A stretch of DNA of 15,149 nt from positions 1-15,149 of the forward strand of contig JANXZP010000141.1 of assembly GCA_025355485.1 (NCBI GenBank), read 5' to 3'. A program made the position numbers and the translations under genes. The notes under the pieces are model-generated. The model had not been told where the DNA came from and did not search any database. It saw only the letters and a program-made list of their open reading frames with translations. The stretch is from Pseudomonadota bacterium. Lineage in GTDB: Bacteria; Pseudomonadota; Gammaproteobacteria; Xanthomonadales; Xanthomonadaceae. Positions 7,470 through 14,420 of this stretch are shown one piece after another. How positions within the stretch are numbered: position 1 is the first letter of the stretch; every line of letters starts with the position of its first letter.

Positions 7470-8803
7470 TGAATCTTCCCGAACGCCAGCATCCGACGCC
7501 GCGCTTGAACCCCGCGCCTCGCTCCAATCAAGCACAGAAACTCGAAGCGATCACCGGCCGCTACGATCCGGTGCTGGCGACGATCGCGATCGCTATCGCC
7601 GGCATCGGCGTGGTGATGGTGGGATCGAGTTCGATCGCGGTCGCCGAAGGGCAGGGGCTGGGTCCGTTCTATTTCCTGATCCGCCACGTGGTGTTCCTGC
7701 TCGGCGGCGTCGCGCTAGCGACCGCGTTGATGCGCACCGAACTCAAATGGCTCGACCAGCGCAGCCACTTGATGCTGATCCTATGCTTCCTGCTGCTGCT
7801 GTCGGTGTTCATTCCAGGGGTCGGTCGCACGATCAATGGCGCCAAGCGCTGGTTGAATCTGGGGTTCTCGAATTTCCAGGCGGTCGAAGCGGTCAAGCCG
7901 ATGCTGATCGTGTGGCTGTCGAGTTACCTGGTGCGCTACCGCGAAGAGATCCAGCGCGACTGGTGGCCGATCCTCAAGCCGGTCGGCATCGCGTTGATGC
8001 TGGTTGCGCTGTTGCTCGCGCAGCCGGACTTCGGATCGGCCTCGCTGATCCTCGCGGTCACTGGCGGCATGCTGCTGCTCGGCGGCGCGAGCCTGATCCG
8101 CCTGCTCGGGCCGTTGGTCATCGGTTTGCCGGCGTTCGCTGCGGTCGCGATGTCGCAGGCCTACCGCATGCGTCGCCTGACCTCGTTCCTCGATCCCTGG
8201 GCCGATCCGTTCAAGGACGGATTCCAGCTGACCCAGGCGCTGATCGCGGTCGGCCGTGGCGAATGGTTCGGCGTGGGTCTGGGCGGCAGCGTGCAGAAAT
8301 TGTTTTACCTGCCGGAAGCGCACACCGATTTCATCCTCGCGGTGATTGCCGAGGAACTCGGCTTCGCCGGCATCCTCGTGGTGGTGTTGCTGTACGCGGG
8401 CTTCACCGTGCGTTGCATGCAACTGGGCCTGCGCGCGGCGGCGCTGGGCCGGCATTTCGCCGCGAACTGCGCATTCGGCGTGTCGTTGTGGATCAGCCTG
8501 CAGGCGCTGGTGTCGATCGGCGTGAACCTCGGTCTGTTGCCGACCAAGGGCCTGACCCTGCCGCTGGTTTCCTCGGGTGGGTCGAGCGTGCTGATGTCCG
8601 CCGCTGCGGTGGGCTTGATGCTGCGCGTGAGTTACGAAGTCGATCGCGCGCAGCGACAGGTCGCGCGTGCGCGCGCCGATGCGATGCCGGTCGATGTAAT
8701 GCCGACACCGCAACAACCACCGCGCGTCGAAGCGCCGATCAGCGCGCGCGAACGCGCCGGATTGCGCGCTCGCATCGAACCACGCATCGGGGAGATCGCT
8801 TGA
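7469..8803 (+). CDS. ftsW: Septal peptidoglycan glycosyltransferase FtsW (SEDS family)
   Basis: FtsW polymerises lipid II into septal glycan strands and acts with FtsI. The product has 444 residues, longer than the 414 of E. coli. A hydrophilic N-terminal tail of about 30 residues is followed by a multi-helix membrane core. SEDS hallmarks are GRTINGAKRWLNLG, the RRLTSFLDPWADPFKDGFQ stretch, the LPEAHTDFI loop with the expected catalytic aspartate at D287, and GLTLPLVSSGGSS near the end. About 53 residues (392-444), rich in Arg, Ala and Pro, follow the last helix as a cytoplasmic tail. ATG 7469 is chosen because no other usable start lies just upstream in frame and it overlaps the stop of the mini-ORF. 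FtsW and not RodA is inferred from the cluster position. The stop overlaps murG as TTGA. Confidence 0.95.
   Translation: MNLPERQHPTPRLNPAPRSNQAQKLEAITGRYDPVLATIAIAIAGIGVVMVGSSSIAVAEGQGLGPFYFLIRHVVFLLGGVALATALMRTELKWLDQRSHLMLILCFLLLLSVFIPGVGRTINGAKRWLNLGFSNFQAVEAVKPMLIVWLSSYLVRYREEIQRDWWPILKPVGIALMLVALLLAQPDFGSASLILAVTGGMLLLGGASLIRLLGPLVIGLPAFAAVAMSQAYRMRRLTSFLDPWADPFKDGFQLTQALIAVGRGEWFGVGLGGSVQKLFYLPEAHTDFILAVIAEELGFAGILVVVLLYAGFTVRCMQLGLRAAALGRHFAANCAFGVSLWISLQALVSIGVNLGLLPTKGLTLPLVSSGGSSVLMSAAAVGLMLRVSYEVDRAQRQVARARADAMPVDVMPTPQQPPRVEAPISARERAGLRARIEPRIGEIA
8789..8794 (+). promoter_or_regulatory. Ribosome binding site that supports the TTG start of murG
   Basis: GGGGAG lies five bases before TTG 8800, inside the last codons of ftsW. 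Together with the TTGA overlap at the ftsW stop it favours TTG 8800 over the internal ATG at 8839, which has no comparable site and would leave almost nothing before the glycine-rich loop. Confidence 0.75.
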
Positions 8804-9924
8804 ACGTCGCCGCCGCCACTCTTGAAGCGCGCCCGGTGATGATTCTCGCCGGTGGCACCGGCGGGCACATTTTCCCGGGGCTCGCGGTCGCTCGCGTGTT
8901 GCGCGAACGCGAGGTGCCGGTGGTGTGGATGGGTTCGGCCGGAGGCATGGAAACCCGAATCGTGCCGACGCATGGCATCGCGATCGACACCCTGCGCATC
9001 GGCGGGCTGCGCGGCAAGGGCGCGCTGGCCCTGCTCGCGGCGCCATTCCGATTGCTGCGCGCGCTGTTCGATGCGCTTGCGATCCTGCGCCTGCAGCGTC
9101 CGCGCAGCGTGCTGAGCATGGGCGGATTCGCTGCGGGCCCGGGCGGCATCGCGGCGTGGTTGCTGCGCCGGCCGTTGATCGTGCACGAAGCCAATCGCGC
9201 GCCCGGGTTCACCAATCGCGTGCTCGCGAAATTCGCGCGTCGCGTGCTGTGCGGATTCCCGAACAGCTTCGCGCGCGGCGGCGAGACCGTCGGCAATCCG
9301 GTGCGCGCCGAAGTCGCCGCCCTGCCGTCGCCTGCGGAACGATTTGCGCATCGCGCAGAATCTGAAAATGGGGGGGCGTTGCGCGTGCTGGTACTCGGCG
9401 GCAGCCAGGGCGCGCGCGCATTGAACAACGCGGTGCCGAAGGCACTCGTGGACTTGCCCGATATGCACATCGAGGTGCGCCACCAGAGTGGCGAAAACCT
9501 ACGCGCGGAAGCCGAGTCGGCCTACGCGAATGCCGGCGTGACCGCATCGATCGAACCATTCATCCACGACATGGCCGCAGCGTACGGATGGGCCGATCTG
9601 GTGATCTGCCGCGCCGGTGCAATGACCCTGGCCGAAGTGTGCGCGGCCGGCGTCGGCTCGTTGCTGGTGCCGTTCCCGGCTGCGGTCGACAATCACCAGA
9701 CGCGCAACGCCGAATATCTGGTCGAACGCGGCGCGGCACGCCTGTTGCCGCAGTCCGACGATCTTGCCGCGCATCTGCGCGACGCATTGCGCGAACTCGC
9801 AGCGGATCGCGCGACGCTGCTGGCGATGGCCGAATCCGCGCGCGCTGTCGCGATGCCGGACGCCGCCGCGCATGTTGCCGCGATTTGCATGCAGGAAAGC
9901 CGCATCGACGAGGCGCGCCCATGA
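8800..9924 (+). CDS. murG: UDP-GlcNAc:undecaprenyl-PP-MurNAc-pentapeptide GlcNAc transferase MurG
   Basis: MurG adds GlcNAc to lipid I, giving lipid II, at the cytoplasmic face of the inner membrane. The product has 374 residues with the TTG start (E. coli 355). The N-terminal glycine-rich loop is LAGGTGGHIFPG (G18 to H23 at its core). GLRGKG, SMGGFAAGPGG, VHEANRAPGFTN and VGNPVR follow. The second domain has VLGGSQGARALN, the FIHDMAAAY block, CRAGAMTLAE and the PFPAAVDNHQTRNAEYL UDP-GlcNAc-binding region. The TTG start is supported by a strong ribosome binding site and a TTGA overlap with ftsW. ATG 8839 is the alternative and would give 361 residues. A run of seven G (9370-9376) lies between the two domains without breaking the frame. 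The stop overlaps murC by ATGA. Confidence 0.95.
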   Translation: MNVAAATLEARPVMILAGGTGGHIFPGLAVARVLREREVPVVWMGSAGGMETRIVPTHGIAIDTLRIGGLRGKGALALLAAPFRLLRALFDALAILRLQRPRSVLSMGGFAAGPGGIAAWLLRRPLIVHEANRAPGFTNRVLAKFARRVLCGFPNSFARGGETVGNPVRAEVAALPSPAERFAHRAESENGGALRVLVLGGSQGARALNNAVPKALVDLPDMHIEVRHQSGENLRAEAESAYANAGVTASIEPFIHDMAAAYGWADLVICRAGAMTLAEVCAAGVGSLLVPFPAAVDNHQTRNAEYLVERGAARLLPQSDDLAAHLRDALRELAADRATLLAMAESARAVAMPDAAAHVAAICMQESRIDEARP

Positions 9925-11345
9925 TCCGCCGCCGCCTGCTGCTCGATGATGTCGTGCGCAATGCGGCGTGCGTACATTTCGTTGGCATCGGCGGCGTTGG
10001 CATGAGCGGCATCGCCGAGGTGCTGCTGACACTCGGCTACAAGGTATCCGGTTCGGACGCGGCCGATTCGGCCAGCACGCGCCGGCTCGCCGCGCTCGGC
10101 GCGAACGTGCAACGTGGGCACGCTGCCGAAAACATCGTCGGCACCGATGTGGTGGTGGTGTCGTCCGCGATCAAGGCCGACAACGTCGAACTGCGCGCTG
10201 CGCGCGAGCAGCGCATTCCGGTGGTGCCGCGTGCGGAAATGCTCGCCGAGCTCATGCGTTTCAAGCGCGGTATCGCGGTCGCCGGCACCCACGGCAAGAC
10301 CACGACGACCTCGCTGGTCGCGAGCGTGCTGTCCGAAGGCGGCATGGATCCGACCTTCGTGATCGGCGGGCAGTTGCTGTCGGCCGGCGCGAACGCGCGG
10401 CTCGGCGGCGGCAAGTGGCTGGTCGCCGAAGCCGACGAAAGCGACGGCAGTTTCCTTCGCTTGAATCCGCAGATCGCAGTGGTCACCAACATCGATGCGG
10501 ATCACCTGGAAAATTACGGCGGTGATTTCGATCGCGTGCGCGCGGCCTTCTCCGAATTCCTGCACCGGCTGCCGTTCTACGGCCTCGCGGTGCTGTGCGT
10601 GGATGATCCCGAAGTTGCCGCGCTGGCTGCCGAGATGCCGCGCCATATCCTGAGTTACGGCTTTGGCGCCGATGCCGATGTACGCGCCGAGGACGTCGTG
10701 CAGGACGCGGGCCGCACGCATTTCACCCTGCGCCTGCCGGAATGCGATGCGATCGCGATCACGCTGAACTTGCCCGGTCGCCACAACGTGTTGAATGCAC
10801 TCGCGGCCGCGGCGATCGGCTGGCAACTCGGCGTCGCGCCGGAATCGATCGCGCGCGCGCTCGACCAGTTCCAGGGCATCGGCCGGCGTTTCAACCTGCT
10901 CGGCGAAATCGATTTCGGTCGCGGCAAGGCGCTGCTGGTGGACGACTACGGACACCATCCGCGCGAATTGCAGGCGGTGTTCGACGCCGCGCGCGCGGGC
11001 TGGCCGCAGCGTCGTCTCGTGGTCGCGTTCCAGCCGCATCGCTACACCCGCACGCGCGACTTGTTCGACGACTTCGCCGCGGTGTTGTCGGATGTCGATG
11101 CGCTGCTGTTGACCGATGTGTATCCCGCCGGCGAGGCGCCAATCGTGGATGCGGACGCGAAAGCGTTGGCGCGCGCGGTACGTGCGCGTGGCCGCATCGA
11201 ACCGGTGCTGGTCGGCGGCGTACGCGAGATCCCCGCGCTGCTGGCCGACGTGTTGAAGGACGGCGACCTGCTGCTGCTGCTCGGCGCCGGCGATATTGGC
11301 CACGTCGCGCAGGACATCGCACAACAGATGGGAGTGCGCGGATGA
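9921..11345 (+). CDS. murC: UDP-MurNAc:L-alanine ligase MurC
   Basis: MurC attaches L-Ala to UDP-MurNAc, the first amino-acid step of the stem peptide, with ATP in the cytoplasm. The product has 474 residues (E. coli 491). The N-terminal nucleotide-sugar loop is G22-I-G-G-V-G-M-S-G30, which distinguishes MurC from the other Mur ligases. The ATP loop GTHGKT is at residues 122-127. EADESDGS starts at E170 and DDYGHHP starts at D341; both are family blocks, the latter near the substrate site. AFQPHRYTRTRDLF and LLLGAGDIG close the C-terminal domain. ATG 9921 overlaps the murG stop and has GAGG at 9910-9913, seven bases upstream. The frame stays open further upstream inside murG, but no start there gives a sensible MurC N-terminus. 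The stop overlaps ddlB (ATGA). Confidence 0.97.
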   Translation: MIRRRLLLDDVVRNAACVHFVGIGGVGMSGIAEVLLTLGYKVSGSDAADSASTRRLAALGANVQRGHAAENIVGTDVVVVSSAIKADNVELRAAREQRIPVVPRAEMLAELMRFKRGIAVAGTHGKTTTTSLVASVLSEGGMDPTFVIGGQLLSAGANARLGGGKWLVAEADESDGSFLRLNPQIAVVTNIDADHLENYGGDFDRVRAAFSEFLHRLPFYGLAVLCVDDPEVAALAAEMPRHILSYGFGADADVRAEDVVQDAGRTHFTLRLPECDAIAITLNLPGRHNVLNALAAAAIGWQLGVAPESIARALDQFQGIGRRFNLLGEIDFGRGKALLVDDYGHHPRELQAVFDAARAGWPQRRLVVAFQPHRYTRTRDLFDDFAAVLSDVDALLLTDVYPAGEAPIVDADAKALARAVRARGRIEPVLVGGVREIPALLADVLKDGDLLLLLGAGDIGHVAQDIAQQMGVRG

Positions 11346-12310
11346 GCCCGATCACCGACCCGCGCGCATTCGGTCGCGTCGCCGTGCTGATGGGCGGCAC
11401 CTCGTCCGAACGCGAGGTCTCGCTGGATTCGGGCCGCAACGTGCTCGAAGCGTTACGCGCGCGCGGCGTCGATGCGCATGCGGTCGATGGCATTCCGGCG
11501 CTGGTGGATGCGCTGCGCGCAAATCAATACGACCGCGTGTTCAACATCCTGCACGGACACAACGGCGGCGGCGAAGACGGCGTGCTGCAGGGATTGCTCC
11601 AAGCGCTCGGCGTTCCGTACACCGGATCGGGCGTGCTCGGCTGTGCACTGTCGATGGACAAGATCCGCACCAAGCAGGTGTGGTTGTCGCTGGGTCTGCC
11701 GACGCCGCGCTATGCGCGGCTGGAGCGTGGCGATGATGTCCATGCGGCGGCGCACGCGCTGGGTCTGCCGGTGATCGTGAAGCCTGCATGCGAAGGTTCC
11801 AGCGTCGGCATCAGCCGCGTGTTCGACGATGCCGGGCTCGACAAGGCGGTGGCGCTCGCGGCGCGCTACATGAGTTCGACAGAATCGGGCGAACTCTTGA
11901 TGGAGCAACTCATCGAGGGCGACGAACTGACCGTTGGCGTACTCGGTGCTGTGTCGCACGAACAGGCATTGCCGTCGATCCGCATCGTGCCGGCCGGCGA
12001 GTACTACGACTACCACGCGAAATACGTTGCCGAGGACACGCAGTACCTGTGCCCGGGCCTCGATGGCGCGCCCGAGGACGCGATCCGCAAGCTCGCGCTG
12101 GATGCATTCCACGCCGCCGGTTGTTCGGGCTGGGCGCGGGTGGACGTGATGCGCGACCGCGCCGGGAATTTCTGGCTGCTCGAAGTGAACACCGCGCCCG
12201 GCATGACCAGCCATTCGCTGGTGCCGAAAGCCGCGCGCCAGGTCGGAATCGATTTCGAAACCCTGTGCTGGCAGATTCTCGAAACGTCGATGCATGGAGG
12301 CGCGCAATGA
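11342..12310 (+). CDS. ddlB: D-alanine:D-alanine ligase DdlB
   Basis: DdlB makes the D-Ala-D-Ala dipeptide used by MurF, in an ATP-grasp reaction in the cytoplasm. It has 322 residues (E. coli DdlB 306). Family blocks in order are VLMGGTSSEREVSLDSG near the N-terminus, HGHNGGGEDG, the lysine-bearing PVIVKPACEGSSVGIS with E151-G-S-S-V-G, the tyrosine loop YYDYHAKY (about 221-228) and EVNTAPGMTSHSLVP. The tyrosine in the YDYHAKY loop is the form seen in D-Ala-D-Ala ligases, so no D-lactate ligase activity is suggested. The start ATG overlaps the murC stop and has GGGAG at 11330-11334, seven bases upstream. Placement between murC and ftsQ is the standard one for ddlB. The stop overlaps ftsQ. Confidence 0.96.
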   Translation: MSPITDPRAFGRVAVLMGGTSSEREVSLDSGRNVLEALRARGVDAHAVDGIPALVDALRANQYDRVFNILHGHNGGGEDGVLQGLLQALGVPYTGSGVLGCALSMDKIRTKQVWLSLGLPTPRYARLERGDDVHAAAHALGLPVIVKPACEGSSVGISRVFDDAGLDKAVALAARYMSSTESGELLMEQLIEGDELTVGVLGAVSHEQALPSIRIVPAGEYYDYHAKYVAEDTQYLCPGLDGAPEDAIRKLALDAFHAAGCSGWARVDVMRDRAGNFWLLEVNTAPGMTSHSLVPKAARQVGIDFETLCWQILETSMHGGAQ

Positions 12311-13086
12311 ACGTCCTCGTGCGCCTGCTTGCGTGGACGCTCGCGATCGCGCTGGTCGCGCTGCCGGTCGTGGCGGTGCTCAATGGCTGGATCGCCGGCG
12401 ATCGCTGGCCGATGCGTCGGCTCGAGGTCAGCGGACCCTTCGCACGGGTCAGCGCCGACGAGGTGCGCGCGGCCGTCTTGCCGCAGGTGCAAAGTGGTTT
12501 CTTCGCGATTCGCATGGAGCCGATCCGCACGGCGGTCGCTGCGCTGCCATGGGTCGAACGCGTCGAAGTGCGCAAGCGCTGGCCCGATCAGTTGATCGTC
12601 AGCCTCAACGAATACCGGCCGTTTGCGCGCTGGGGCCGCGACAGGCTGTTGTCCGAACACGGCCAGGTGTTCGCAGCGCCCGGCAATCCTGATTTGCAGG
12701 GCTTGCCAGAACTCGACGGCCCGGACGGCAGCGTGGGCGATGTGATCGCGCTGTACAACCAGGCGCAACCATTGTTCGCCGGCAGCGGTCGTCGGGTGCA
12801 GGCGGTGAGCCTGAGCGGACGCGGCAGCTGGACTCTGCGCCTGCACGATGGCGCCGAAGTCGTGGTGGGTCGTGGCGATACCGCTGAACGCCTGCGCCGT
12901 TTCGCGCGGCTGTTGCCGCAGATCGTCGCCGCGCGCCAGGGTGCGGTGCTTTTGCGCGCGGATCTTCGCTACACGAACGGTTTCACTTTGACATGGCAGG
13001 CGGATCCGACCGTCCCGCCACCGCGCGCGCCTGCTCAACGCTCGCCGGCACCCATCAATGCAACAACGCAACAGGCGCACATATGA
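12307..13086 (+). CDS. ftsQ: Cell division protein FtsQ
   Basis: FtsQ is a bitopic inner-membrane protein that recruits FtsL-FtsB and links early and late divisome proteins. The product has 259 residues (E. coli 276). One membrane helix covers about residues 5-26, with only four or so residues before it. A POTRA domain follows (about 36-105; VSGPFARVSADEV, LPWVERVEVRKRWPDQLIVSL), then the beta domain. Residues 218-230, ADLRYTNGFTLTW, match the conserved region that contacts FtsB in E. coli. The last 25 or so residues are Pro/Ala/Gln-rich and look unstructured. The start has GGAGG at 12296-12300, six bases upstream, and overlaps the ddlB stop. The stop overlaps ftsA as ATGA. Sequence conservation of this family is low, so the call rests on the POTRA pattern, topology and position. 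Confidence 0.93.
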   Translation: MNVLVRLLAWTLAIALVALPVVAVLNGWIAGDRWPMRRLEVSGPFARVSADEVRAAVLPQVQSGFFAIRMEPIRTAVAALPWVERVEVRKRWPDQLIVSLNEYRPFARWGRDRLLSEHGQVFAAPGNPDLQGLPELDGPDGSVGDVIALYNQAQPLFAGSGRRVQAVSLSGRGSWTLRLHDGAEVVVGRGDTAERLRRFARLLPQIVAARQGAVLLRADLRYTNGFTLTWQADPTVPPPRAPAQRSPAPINATTQQAHI

Positions 13087-14318
13087 ACCGCAAAGGCGAC
13101 AAGTCCCTTATCGTCGGACTCGACATCGGCACCTCGAAAGTAGTGGCGCTGGTCGGTGAGTATTCGCCCGGCAATCCGATCGAGGTGATCGGCATCGGCT
13201 CGCACGAGTCGCGCGGACTCAAACGCGGGGTGGTGGTGGACATCGAGTCCACCGTGCAATCGATCCAGCGCGCCGTGCAGGAAGCCGAGATGATGGCCGG
13301 CTGCGAGATCAGCTCGGTGTACGCGAGCATTTCCGGCAGCCATACGCAATGCCGCAACTCGAATGGCATCGTGCCGGTGAAAGACGGCGAGGTGACCTAC
13401 GCCGATCTCGATACGGTGCTGCAGGCGGCGAAGGCCGTCGCGATTCCGGCCGACCAGAAAATCATCCACGCGATCCCGCAGGAATACATCGTCGACAACT
13501 CGCAGGAAGGCATCCGCAACCCGGTCGGCATGTCCGGCGTGCGACTCGAGGTGCGCTCGCACCTGGTGACCGGTGCGCAGTCGGCTGCGCAGAACATCGC
13601 CAAGTGCATCAACCGCTGCCACCTGCAGGTGGACGACCTGATCCTGGCATCTATCGCTTCGTCCACGGCCGTCTTGACGGCCGATGAAAAAGAACTCGGC
13701 GTGGTGCTTGTCGACATCGGCGCGGGCACCACCGACATCGCGGTGTTCGTGCAGGGCGCGATCCGCCATTCGGCGTCGCTACCGATCGCCGGCGACCAGG
13801 TGACCAACGACATCGCGCACCTGTTGCGCACGCCGACGCCGGAAGCCGAGCAGATCAAGGTGCGTTACGCCTGCGCTCTCGCGCAGCTCGCGACCGCCGA
13901 GGAAAGCATCCAGGTCCCCAGTGTCGGCGACCGCCCACCGCGGCGTCTCGCGCGACAGGCGCTGGCCGAGGCGGTGCAGAACCGCTACGAGGAAATTTTC
14001 GAAATGGTGCAGGCCGAATTGCGCCGCGCTGGCTTCGAGGAACTCGTGCGCGCGGGACTGGTGCTGACTGGCGGCGCTTCGAAGATGGAAGGCGTGGTCG
14101 AACTCGCCGAGGAAATGCTGCACATGCCGGTGCGCGTGGGCATTCCGCAACACGTATCGGGATTAGGCGAAGTGGTCGGCAATCCGGTGCATGCGACCGG
14201 TGTCGGCCTGCTGCTGTGGGGCAGCCAGATCGAACATCCACGCCGACCGGTGGTTCCCACCGGCCGGGTCGGGACGCTGTGGACGAAGTTGCGGACGTGG
14301 TATCGCGGTGAGTTTTAG
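13083..14318 (+). CDS. ftsA: Cell division protein FtsA, actin-like FtsZ membrane anchor
   Basis: FtsA is an actin-fold ATPase that binds the FtsZ C-terminal peptide and tethers filaments to the membrane. The product has 411 residues (E. coli 420). The first phosphate loop is G12-L-D-I-G-T-S-K19, the second is D211-I-G-A-G-T-T-D218, and the adenosine motif is LTGGASK with T329. The last 15-18 residues (TLWTKLRTWYRGEF) form the amphipathic membrane-targeting helix with aromatic and basic residues. ATG 13083 overlaps the ftsQ stop and puts MNRKGDKSLIVGLDIG at the N-terminus; an in-frame ATG at 12993 would add 30 residues encoded within ftsQ and is unlikely. Ribosome binding is weak (AGG at 13073-13075), in a CA-rich stretch. 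It ends in TAG and is the only complete gene here without a downstream overlap. Confidence 0.97.
   Translation: MNRKGDKSLIVGLDIGTSKVVALVGEYSPGNPIEVIGIGSHESRGLKRGVVVDIESTVQSIQRAVQEAEMMAGCEISSVYASISGSHTQCRNSNGIVPVKDGEVTYADLDTVLQAAKAVAIPADQKIIHAIPQEYIVDNSQEGIRNPVGMSGVRLEVRSHLVTGAQSAAQNIAKCINRCHLQVDDLILASIASSTAVLTADEKELGVVLVDIGAGTTDIAVFVQGAIRHSASLPIAGDQVTNDIAHLLRTPTPEAEQIKVRYACALAQLATAEESIQVPSVGDRPPRRLARQALAEAVQNRYEEIFEMVQAELRRAGFEELVRAGLVLTGGASKMEGVVELAEEMLHMPVRVGIPQHVSGLGEVVGNPVHATGVGLLLWGSQIEHPRRPVVPTGRVGTLWTKLRTWYRGEF
13666..13683 (+). repeat. Perfect inverted repeat inside ftsA
   Basis: CGGCCGTC, two T, then GACGGCCG: an 18-base stretch whose arms are exact reverse complements. In RNA it could fold as a 7-pair stem with a CUUG loop. 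It is within the codons of ftsA just upstream of DEKELGVVLVDIGAG. No T-run follows on either strand, so it does not look like an intrinsic terminator. It may be chance in GC-rich coding DNA. Confidence 0.6.
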
Positions 14319-14324
14319 CTGAGA

Positions 14325-14345
14325 GCGGGAGGCGGGAGGCGGAGA
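14325..14345 (+). repeat. Tandem GCGGGAG repeat after ftsA
   Basis: GCGGGAG occurs at 14325-14331 and again immediately at 14332-14338, followed by a decayed third unit, GCGGAGA, at 14339-14345. All three are purine-rich and resemble ribosome binding sites, but they lie too far (over 80 bases) from ftsZ to serve its start. Confidence 0.7.
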
Positions 14346-14413
14346 CGGGGCGAGCGTGACAAGGTCGAAGCGGCGGCATCAGCAACACACAACTAGAACG
14401 ACATCATTTCAAC

Positions 14414-14420
14414 GGAGGAG
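14414..14420 (+). promoter_or_regulatory. Strong ribosome binding site of ftsZ
   Basis: GGAGGAG ends six bases before ATG 14427, with GGAGG eight bases from the start. It is among the strongest initiation signals in the window, and it is free of any upstream coding overlap, which fits high, independent translation of ftsZ. Confidence 0.85.

Noticed and set aside
5737..7527. Very long open frames on the - strand, such as 596 codons here, 543 codons at 9693-11324 and 478 codons at 5178-6614
   Set aside because: They lie antisense to murF, mraY, murG and murC, have Arg/His/Asp-heavy low-sense translations with no domain, and are expected shadows of GC-rich codon usage.
9588..9920. N-terminal extension of murC into murG
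   Set aside because: The extra residues are out-of-frame murG. The MurC N-terminal loop lies just after ATG 9921, which has a ribosome binding site and the usual ATGA overlap.
12993..13082. Upstream ATG giving a 30-residue extension of FtsA
   Set aside because: The extension is an out-of-frame reading of the ftsQ end, and the family N-terminus begins just before GLDIGTSK, as it does from ATG 13083.
14356..14384. Possible sigma-70 promoter for ftsZ (GTGACA, 17 bases, TCAGCA)
   Set aside because: The -10 match is poor and no better pair is visible, so it does not reach the standard for a promoter call.
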